From positions 28,155,721 through 28,219,720 of the forward strand of contig CM055063.1 in the NCBI GenBank assembly GCA_029204045.2: DNA of 64,000 bases. The letters run 5' to 3'. Of the stretch, positions 56,050 through 64,000 are shown one piece after another. The stretch comes from Tillandsia leiboldiana. Taxonomy: Eukaryota; Streptophyta; Magnoliopsida; Poales; Bromeliaceae. Both the position numbers and the translations under genes were made by a program. How positions within the stretch are numbered: the first letter of the stretch is position 1; each line of letters begins with the position of its first letter. The notes under the pieces were generated by a model. It was not told where the DNA came from. It made no database searches and saw only the letters and a list, made by a program, of their open reading frames with translations.

Positions 56050-57111
56050 CTAAAAAAGATGAGGGAAACGCTCCTGAAGCGCACTCTCCAGCTCCCAAGT
56101 AGCCTTGCGATCCTCGTGATTGCTCCAAAGTACCTTCACATAAGGTATCTCGCGATTCCGAAGTTTCTTCACCTCACGAGCCAAAATCCTCACCAGTTGC
56201 TCCTCAAAGCTCAAGTCCTCGTGTAGTTCCGACGGGGCGAAGTCCACCACATGAGATGGATCAAAAACATACTTCCGGAGAATCGAAACATGGAACACAT
56301 TGTGCACTCCCGATAGGTTAGGCGGCAGAGCAAGTCGATAAGCCACCGGGCCGATACGCTCAAAAATCTCAAAAGGTCCAATAAATCGGGGACTTAGCTT
56401 CCCTCGGATGCCAAATCTCTTGACTCCTCTAGTTGGCGATACTTTTAGGAGGACATGGTCTCCAACTTGAAATTCCAAATCGCGCCGACGCTTATCTGCG
56501 TAACTCTTTTGTCGACTTTGAGCTGAAATCAAACGTTCTCGAGCTAGTCGAACCTTGTCTTCGGCCTCTTGAAGTACATCGGCGCCAAAAATCAATCGTT
56601 CTCCCACCTCGCTCCAATGAAGAGGTGATCGGCACTTTCTTCCATAAAGAGCCTCGAATGGCGCCATCTTGATACTTGCTTGATAACTATTGTTATAGGC
56701 AAACTCGGCCATCGGTAGATATTGATGCCAACCACTCTGATAATCCAAAACACATGCTCTGAGCATGTCCTCCAAGATTTGTATGGTTCGCTCAGACTGC
56801 CCATCACTCTGGGGGTGGAAAGTTGTACTGAAATCCAACTGCGTGCCTAGGGCCTCGTGAAGGCTCCTCCAAAAATGAGATGCGAATCTTGGATCTCGAT
56901 CGGAAACTATAGAAACAGGCACTCCATGCAATCGCACAATTTCATCAAGGTAAATTTGTGCAAGCTTCTCTCTAGACCAAGTAGTATGGATAGGGATAAA
57001 ATGAGCAGATTTGGTTAACCTATCCACGATCACCCAAATAGCATCATGCCCAACCTGAGAGCGAGGCAATCCCACAACAAAATCCATGGTGATCCTCTCC
57101 CACTTCCACAC
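56050..57111 (-). CDS. pol: Integrase with chromodomain, Tekay/Del-type Ty3/gypsy (5'-partial pol)
   Basis: A 353-residue open frame covers the integrase catalytic core and C-terminus. The catalytic triad is visible as Asp10 (ITMDF), Asp71 (SDRDPRF) and Glu107 (GQSERT), with exactly 35 residues between the last two. AFAYNNSYQ-like and YGRKCRSP motifs follow near 135-165, KSYADKRRRDLEF at 202-214, the GPY/F module with GPF at 245-247, and a C-terminal chromodomain-like region (about 303-353) ending WELESALQERFPHLF. Integrase joins element cDNA to the chromosome; the chromodomain is thought to steer it to heterochromatin. The frame is cut upstream: a single-base loss at about 57112-57115 separates it from the zinc-finger end, and an LTR-A piece truncates the element at 57182. 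The first Met is a convenience; Pol normally starts far upstream. This is the only intact catalytic pol domain in the window. Confidence 0.95.
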   Translation of the reverse strand: MWKWERITMDFVVGLPRSQVGHDAIWVIVDRLTKSAHFIPIHTTWSREKLAQIYLDEIVRLHGVPVSIVSDRDPRFASHFWRSLHEALGTQLDFSTTFHPQSDGQSERTIQILEDMLRACVLDYQSGWHQYLPMAEFAYNNSYQASIKMAPFEALYGRKCRSPLHWSEVGERLIFGADVLQEAEDKVRLARERLISAQSRQKSYADKRRRDLEFQVGDHVLLKVSPTRGVKRFGIRGKLSPRFIGPFEIFERIGPVAYRLALPPNLSGVHNVFHVSILRKYVFDPSHVVDFAPSELHEDLSFEEQLVRILAREVKKLRNREIPYVKVLWSNHEDRKATWELESALQERFPHLF

Positions 57112-57182
57112 GGGATGGGTAAACTCTGCAACTTACCTGCGGGAAGTCGGTGCTCGGGATTCACTTGCTGACATGTCAAGCA
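57112..57182 (-). pseudogene. pol: Integrase zinc-finger end, frameshifted
   Basis: On the minus strand CLTCQQVNPEHRLPAGKLQS then LPIP is readable, the last Cys pair of the HHCC finger and the link to the core. One base is missing next to CCCATCCCG, so it is out of frame with the core. Homology stops at the first Cys codon, where LTR-A sequence begins. Confidence 0.85.
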
Positions 57183-57370
57183 TTGCCTACGGAAAGCATT
57201 TTAGGTGGGTTGGAAATTCTTCCAAACTGTATGGAATGCCCTCTAATGCTTCTGTATGCATTTGATCATGTGTCTAGTAGGTTATTTTTACTGTTGATAA
57301 ATCTGATAGTTGCCTAGAAAATTTCAGAAAATTCGGTAGAACCCCAGATTATTTTTACGGAATCTGTACG
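57183..57370 (+). repeat. LTR-A central scrap
   Basis: About 190 bases match the LTR-A segment around 2030-2200 (GCCTACGGAAAGC through CTGATAGTTGCCTAG), in a diverged form similar to the 36900-37200 copy. It then jumps back to an earlier LTR-A position at 57371. Confidence 0.7.
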
Positions 57371-59318
57371 GAATTCCTTCCATCTTTTGCACTTGTGCTG
57401 TGAGCATGTGGACTTGGCACTGTGCGGAGCAGTGGGTGCACGCGCGCATGCGTGCATGCTGTGAGCGGACGGCGAGGGAGCCGGAGCGCGTCAGATTTTT
57501 ATTAGAGGACTCGAGAGGATGTTTCGAGCTTCCGGGGATATTTTCCGTGGATCGTGACAGTGCGCGCGCGTGCGGTGCGGTTTTGGGCGTTTCCGGCAGT
57601 TTTTGACAGTGAGCGGTGCGGCGCTTCACCGACTTCAACGATTGCATGCGGAAAGCATTCCAGGTGGGTTGGAATTTCTTCAAGCCGTATGGAATGCCTT
57701 CTAAAGCTATTGTATGCATGTTGATCATGTTTAGCTTATTATTTCTATAGCTGGTAAATCTGATAGTTACCTAGAAAACCATAGAAAGATATTTATGAGC
57801 CCCAGATATTTTTAGCATGATCTAGGGATGATTTGACACAAGACTGCATGATTAGTTGGCATTAGATGGGCATCTGAACCGTTTTAAAAATCGTCGGATC
57901 GATTTTAATGAAAACTGAGATTTAAAAATAGTTTGGAATTATTGTGAGCTTCCAGAGAGATTGAGTAGGTTCAGGATGCATATTTTCTCGTGCCAGGGGG
58001 CCGAGTGGATTTTTAGAGCTCTGTGGGATGAGTTTCTAGTGTCAGGTGAGTGAGATCCCTTGTGCGATTATTCTAGATCATGGGTTTGCATCTCTGATTT
58101 GGTAGTAGAGATGGTACTCCGACTTGGCTTAGAGAGTTTGGGCTCTGGCAGATTGAGTCGTGGAGGTTTCCCGACTTAGCCATGGGATGTGCATTATCAG
58201 ATTGAGTCGTGGAGGGTTCCCCGACATAGCTGTGAGAGGGTTTGGGCATTCCCTGATCGAGTCGTGGAGGGTTCCCGACTGTGATGTGTTATCTGGGTAT
58301 TGGGTATCCGATCTGTTTAATCGTGGATCATAGCCTGCATGTGCCATTTATGAGACAGTTGAGACTGACGAGATTCTTGAGCTCGGTGGGGTCGCTCCCC
58401 TCGAGTTACGCTCCGGATGCGTGATGATGATTGAGATAGACAGACTAGGACGTCCCACGGGGGTGGGCTGGTGCGTTCCTAGTAGTCAGTTTAGGACGCC
58501 CCACGTGGAGTGGGCAGGTGCATTCATAGTAGTCAGTAGGACGCCCCACGTGGAGTGGGCAGGTGCGTTCCTAGATGACGGGCGTGGGCTTGACTGAGCC
58601 AGTTTTGGGCAGTCATTGAGATTTGAGTTTGGTGAGCACCTCGTGTGCGAGTCGTGCATAGCTTGCTCTTAGATGAGTTTTCCTTTGAGCATGATACTTG
58701 AGGCATTTAGTAGTGAGGGCGTATGCATAGCAGGATCATAGTAGAGATTTCCTTGAGCATGATGTTATGACATATTAGCTGTAGCTCATTTCCTGCTTTT
58801 ATATATATATATCTATCTGCATACCTATCTGTTGCACCTCTAGTAGACTTAGTGGGCATACCGTGGATATTGGTGACGGTACCCACTGAGATCTACCTTC
58901 TGCAGTAGATCTCACACCCGCTGCGGTGACAGGTTTCCTGAGGTTGCTGTTCCGGCTTAGTTCGCGCGGAGACAGCTGATCGAGGTGAGGACGCGGCTGA
59001 GTAACTCCTTACCAGTATTGTGAGACAGAGGTTGATGTACCTTGTATTTTATGTTTCCACTTTTGTACTGGACAGTCTGAGAGATTGAGAGGCTTTTGTA
59101 TTTATTTGACAGCCGGGAGATGTTGTATTGAGGATTATTTTATTTCTATCAGATGTTCTATGGATTTCTGTAGCTACTGGTTTTAGTTTCAGCTCTGATA
59201 CATGTTTTAGCTATAGATCTGACTTGCAGGGTAGACGCTTCGTCTGTGCGGCAGTTTCCGTACAGATGGCGGATCTGTTGGCGAGCCCGGGTCGCAGTTT
59301 CGACCCCGGGGCGTGACA
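57371..59318 (+). repeat. LTR-A 3' two-thirds, duplicate of 1764-3707
   Basis: Starts at TTCCTTCCATCTTTTGCAC and ends GGGGCGTGACA at 59318. It follows 1764-3707 almost base for base, including three G-box units (about 58448-58578) and the perfect hairpin (about 58889). The promoter part is absent. Confidence 0.88.
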
Positions 59319-59398
59319 GGCTATGCCTGCAGCCTGTTCTTGTTGATTTGGGTTGTAGGTGTCAATCTTTCGGAATATTCGGCCCTTCATGGAAGTCG
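59319..59398 (+). other. Unassigned spacer (second copy)
   Basis: Same sequence and position as 3708-3782, with a few changes. No coding or LTR similarity recognised. Confidence 0.5.
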
Positions 59399-59960
59399 AT
59401 TGGTTTACTCTAGATCATGGGTTGGGCATTTGCTGATTGAGTCGTGGAGGGTTCTCGGACTTATCTATGTTTCTTTGGTCATTGTGAGATCGAGTCGTGG
59501 AGGGTTCTCCGACTGAGTGATGGTTATTTGGGTATTTGAGTTTCCGATCTGTTTTATCGTGGATTGTAGCCTGCATGTGCCGATTATTGAGACAGATGAG
59601 ACACGCTTGAGCTTGGTGGGGTCGCTCCCCTCGAGTTACGCTCCGGATGCGATGGTTATGCCGCCTATTGAGGCCGCCGCGCGTGGTACTGTGATAGTCC
59701 AGTTGGACGCCCTACGTAAGTCCCGTCCCAGTGCGGATGAGGTGGCAGTAGGTAGGCGCAGGCTTGACTGAGCCAGTTTTGGCAGTCATTGAGATTTGAG
59801 TTATGGTGGGCACCTCGTGAGCGAGTGGATGCATAGCATGTTCTTAGACGAGTTTTCCTTTGAGCATGGTACCTGAGGCATATTAGCAGTGGCGAGTGTA
59901 TGTATAGCATGTTCATAGTAGAGTTTTCCTTTGAGCATGATGTTTGAGACATATTAGCTG
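59399..59960 (+). repeat. LTR-A' fragment, left of an insertion
   Basis: Matches 3783-4346 of the left block. It stops at TTAGCTG, where LTR-B-like sequence begins. The last 38 bases (59923-59960) are repeated at 63041-63078 on the other side. Confidence 0.8.
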
Positions 59961-62900
59961 AACAAGAACGCTGATGACACTCAACAGCCACCATGCCTCC
60001 ATCTAAATGCTCAAGAGGGGAGAATCAAAGAATGGTATGCAACCACTAGCACATGAAGTGCACAATCGACCCAATCGAGCTGACTGCCACATATGGTCCA
60101 GTCAACCTGCGCCCACCTACAACCATCTCCCGCTGACAGGCAGGAATCATGTAGGGCGTCCAAACGGACTAACTCGCTATCGAGTAGTGGCTCATGCAGG
60201 CTATAGTCAAAATCCACGCTCTCTCTCTCAGAACGGATAGTCTCAAGATCACCAACCTCTCGCACAACGGTCGACTAACTCACAACGACCTCGGGACCAC
60301 CGTCAATCCCCAAACGGTTCCCAACAACACTAGCACTGGTCTAAACACAGCTACTAGACTCCACTCGGTCCCCAAGACACTAGTGCAACAATAAAGTAAA
60401 TGCCTGTAATGACCCAATCGATAGACCAGTAATCACTGGCACTGCCTGCTATGCCTGCCAAATCGTGTATGCCAGCCTACGCATAACACCGATAGGGGAT
60501 AGGAGCCTCAAGGACTCAAAGTCTGTATATCGGGCACTCCGGAGTGGCGCTCGAGGGGAGCGACCCACACGAGTAAAATGCCTGAGTAATAAGTATCATA
60601 GGAGAATAAGTCCGCAAGACTGGATCATGACACTGATCAAAGTGGGAAAGCCCAACCACTAAAGAAAGCCTCGGTCCTCAATCGGATGCAAAAGTACTCA
60701 AATAGTGACAAACTCTGTCCACTAGAGAAATCAGATACCCAATCTGGTGCATAAATAAATATCCGGTCAACCGCCCAAAGTCCGCGGTCACCGCAGAACC
60801 CTGCCAACCGCAGTCCAGCACAACCCGTCCCTGACAGCAATGTCCCGGCTACACTACCCCAGACCGCTGCTCGCACCCGAGCAACACAGACCGCCTGACT
60901 AATAAAGAAGGAGAAAAGGATAACATGGTTTCTCCTAAGTCAAGTTCCAATATGTAGTGCAGCAGTAAAAGATGGCCTAACTACATGTCCATACAAGCAT
61001 GCTTTTGTCCTCAGAAACGATAAAAGTGGGTGAAACATATATTAGCAAAGCATGCTAAAGTATTCCTACTATGATATACCAATCTCACACAAGTAGGCCA
61101 TTCCTTGCTTACCTCTCGCTCATATCAGTTGTACATCAAATATGCCTGCTATCAGTCATAGAGGGGTGACATCCCCACAAGTGCACTTACATTCACCATA
61201 ACGTAAAAACCTTATCAATATTAAGCTTACCCACCTGAAGTGCTCAATCTAAGGCAAACCTGGGGTCGGTGAAGAGCGTGGCCACTTGCAGGCACGATCC
61301 GCTAAACCCGTATCCACGGTACATGTCGCGCAAACCTCGGCTCCTAGCAGTGCTCCAAAAACACTTGCGAACCTTCCTGGGTACAACAAAAGGTCCAAAG
61401 TTACACTTTTATTCCAAAATATCCAAGTACATACGAATCTGTTGGAACAGTCCAAAAGATGCGGATTTTTCACCTGCAGCAAGAACTCAGAAAAATCCAA
61501 CAAAAATACTGTCGCGATCCTCGCGTCGAGACCTTCGAAACGGATACCTGCACGTCCAATTCCGAGTCCCGTAGGCCGAGTTACAAATTCCACAATACAG
61601 GGTGCACACAACCTCACAACAACACATCTGTAATACTCTGCACAGTAAAGGGGGAAGAAGTATACCTTCGGGCAAGTCTCAGAAAATTCCTTGAAAAATA
61701 CGACGGTAATCCTTGCGACACGTAGATGTAAAAAGTGCATAGGCACGCCTCAATTCGATGCCCGGATGCGGAGATATCGCCAAATCATCGAACCGCTATC
61801 CAAATCTCAACCACTGCAAAAGAGTCACGGAAAGCTTGGAAAAACTCCTCGAAAAGTGCGAAACGAGGGAAAGCTGAAAATACCTAGATCGTAGCTCTGT
61901 CCGTCGCGGATCCAACGGGGCAAGAATCGCTCGAAAAGGTGGTCGGAGTAGGCCGGGGGAGTCCTCGCACCGAAACGCGACGAAGAAGATCACAAATGAA
62001 CGAGCGTCGCACCGCGCCGTAAAAATGGAAACCTCGAGAAGCGTGCCACATAAAATCCTAGAAGTCCACGGAAGGAAGCAGCACTGCACGGGGATCATCT
62101 TTGCTGAAGGCATCGTGGCGAGGGGAGGCTCGGAAATGCCGGAAAAAGGGGAGAAGAAGCGGCTCGGATCGCTTAAATAGGCTCCGAAAACAAATCAAAA
62201 AATGACGGATATGTCGCGGTTTCGGGCCCCCGAATTGATTCGGGCTGCTACAGTGTTGGGCCCGGCCTAACACTGTGCGGGTCCGAATCGCCAATGGGCC
62301 TCCACGTTGCCCGACAACCGGCAAACAGCCGTGCGGGGCCATCCACCGCACGACGCGTGGCCCAGCACGGTGTCGACACGTGGCGCTGCAAATGCGCGGG
62401 AAGCCGCGGTCAGCGTGCCTGCGCTCTCTGCCAGGCACGCGCCCTTAGACGAGCCACACCAGCTCGGTGCACCGAGCGCGCTACACCGCACCTACCGCAA
62501 GCCGCCACGTGTCCACCCTCCGGTGCACGCCGGTGCCGTGGACCCCGCGCGCCTGCCCGCGCCCCCGCACCTGCCCGCGGTCGCTCCGCCGCCTGCCCGA
62601 GCCCGCGCCGCCGCGCTCCGCCGCTGCCCGCCGCCGCCGACGCTGCCCCCGACCGCCGAAACAGTGTCTATTGCCTCAAAAACCGTGCGCGTCAACCGGG
62701 CTCCGAAAAATACAAGTAGGTAGTCCATTTTCATCGTTTTCGCACGCTGAATCCAAATCCGCTGTCCGTTTTGCCAAATTCCAACTCTAAAAATTGCCGA
62801 AGGCATCCGGAAAGGTGTTCTTTTGTCCAAACTTCGCGCTGAGCCCAATTTTAATATACATTGCGCGCGAAACCACTTCTAAACATTCGACGGGTCCTCT

Positions 62901-63040
62901 AACTACTCTCGTGATCCATTTAACACACCGAGTCCATCACTAGTGTCCAGTTGGTGCACAAACGCCACCGACACGCCACATAGGCCTCCAGGAGCTGCTG
63001 GTCAACCAGTAATCTCGTCATGGGGATCCGGGTCCTCACA
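59961..63040 (-). repeat. LTR-B-like element, minus, truncated at the 3' end
   Basis: The right edge is an LTR-like terminus (minus strand TGTGAGGACCC at 63040). Moving left, it follows LTR-B in reverse: the GGATTTGGATTCAGC block (about 62750), a GC-rich U3 with ACGTGG sites (62376-62383, 62505-62512), TATTTAAG (about 62175), and the TTAGGAGAAACCATG block (about 60930). The left ~500 bases (59961-60480) resemble the LTR-A middle instead, and no TGTCACG terminus is present. It is absent from the homologous left block (4346), so it arrived after the duplication or was lost there. Confidence 0.75.
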
Positions 63041-63604
63041 GTTTTCCTTTGAGCATGATGTTTGAGACATATTAGCTGTAGTTCTTTTCCAGCTTTCCTA
63101 TTATCTATCTGCATACCTATCTGTTTTGCCTCCAATAGACTTAGTGGGCATACCGTGGATATTGGTGACGGTACCCACTGGAAACTACCTTCTGCAGTAG
63201 TTCTCACACCCTCTGCGATGACAGGTTTCCAGAGGTTGCTGTTCCGGCTTGTGTTCGTGTGGAGACAGCTGATCGAGGTAAGGGCGTGACCGAGTAGTTC
63301 CTTGCCAGCATTTGAGAGTCAGAGGTAGATGTACGCTGTATTTTTCTGTTTCCACTTTTGTACTGGACAGTTTGAGAGATTTGTATTGTATTTATTTTAC
63401 ATAGGGAGAGAGACTATGTATTGAGGATTTATTTATATTCAGATGTTCAGTTATGATTTCTGTAGCTACTAGTTTTATTTCCGCTCTGATACATGTTTAG
63501 CTATAGATCTGACTTGCAAGGTAGACGCTTCGTCTGTGCGGGGATTTTCGTACAGATGGCGGATCTGTTGGCGAGCTCGGGTCACAGTTTCGACCCCGGG
63601 GCGT
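63041..63604 (+). repeat. LTR-A' fragment, right of the insertion
   Basis: Continues 59960 after repeating 38 bases. It matches 4309-4853, with an A'-type hairpin (about 63178-63204), the donor-like GAG|GTAAGG and TTGCAAG (AG shifted by a change) near 63520. The terminus is GGGGCGTGATA. Confidence 0.8.
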
Positions 63605-63783
63605 GATATCCGGTATGGCAAAGATACAATTAATTTTGAAATTTGGTATCCTATGGGCACATCGCTCGACATAATAGGATATTCAGATGCCGATTGGGCT
63701 GGATCGGTGGATGATCGAAAAAGCACTAGTGGAGCATGCTTTTATCTTGGTCATTGTCTTGTTGCATGGCATAGTAAAAAGTA
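63605..63783 (+). pseudogene. pol: Ty1/copia RNase H fragment, second copy
   Basis: Same strip as 4857-5033, here fully open: RYGKDTINFEIWYPMG, YSDADWAGSVDDRKSTSG, ACFYLGH and LVAWHSKK, then a TAA contributed by the flanking sequence. It is the end of a copia RNase H with both Asp of the VDDRKS motif. Same neighbours as the first copy, so it was carried by the same duplication. Confidence 0.88.
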
Positions 63784-64000
63784 AAACTGTATTGCTCTTT
63801 TCCTGTCGTGGAGAAGAAGCAGGGGAGAGGGCTCCAATATATAGACCAAGGTGAAGGGTAACCCCAAAGAGAAGTGAATTTACCTTAATGCCCTTTAAAA
63901 ATCCAAGTCAGCACTTAATTAAGAGCTCCCTGTGTGCTGGGTACCGGTACCCCATGCTGGGTACCGGTACTAAAGCAATTAGTTCCGGAACCAGATGTTG
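63784..64000 (-). repeat. LTR-A leader/U3 part, minus, cut by window end
   Basis: Matches 5034-5250: leader, TATA region near 63835 and the first three palindromes. The copy continues beyond the window. Confidence 0.8.
63941..63991 (-). repeat. 20-bp-phased palindrome array (cut)
   Basis: GTACCGGTAC at 63941 and 63961, GTTCCGGAAC at 63982; steps 20 and 21. The first three units match 5189-5239. Confidence 0.9.

Overview
The window is repeat-dense nuclear DNA from a plant, most likely a flowering plant; the species cannot be named. I find no host gene, rRNA, tRNA gene or CRISPR array. Nearly every base belongs to nested LTR retrotransposons, almost all Ty3/gypsy. The placement rests on a type II-like chromodomain integrase of the Tekay/Del kind, primer sites complementary to plant initiator tRNA-Met (TGGTATCAGAGC), TATA boxes inside LTRs, and one Ty1/copia RNase H scrap.

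Three LTR families are named here. LTR-A is about 2.9-4.3 kb; in sense it begins TGTAGAGTACCGGG and ends GGGGCGTGACA. It is present about 18 times in both orientations, with a diverged subfamily A'. LTR-B is about 3.3 kb with a GC-rich U3. LTR-C is about 2.4 kb and belongs to a Tekay-type element that keeps an open integrase.

Layout. 1-8089: LTR-A pieces around gag/pro scraps and a copia RNase H scrap. 8090-11953: a gag-protease fragment split by a solo LTR-B. 11954-24705: a minus-strand A element (3' LTR, PPT, pol, gag, PBS, 5' LTR) with one nested solo LTR. 24706-44207: a plus-strand A element (E1) carrying three nested solo LTRs. 41075-53564: a second copy (E2) sharing the middle LTR, so the order is LTR-internal-LTR-internal-LTR. 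53560-57182: LTR-C and the Tekay integrase. 57183-64000: a direct repeat of the 1.76-5.3 kb region, interrupted by an LTR-B-like insertion.

Read together, the A elements look non-autonomous. Two independent copies have internal regions of about 3392 and 3394 bp once nested LTRs are removed. Both lack the integrase catalytic core, and they share nonsense codons in the gag zinc knuckle and the protease. Their long LTRs carry features I do not recognise as standard: a U3 array of 10-bp palindromes (GTTCCGGAAC, GTACCGGTAC) at almost exactly 20-bp spacing, also present in LTR-C; a conserved splice-donor/acceptor layout suggesting a spliced leader; a hairpin with compensatory changes at one candidate acceptor; and a variable G-box tandem array.

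Boundaries marked by LTR termini plus target-site duplications are firm. Truncated boundaries are accurate to roughly 10-30 bases. Percent identities were judged by eye.
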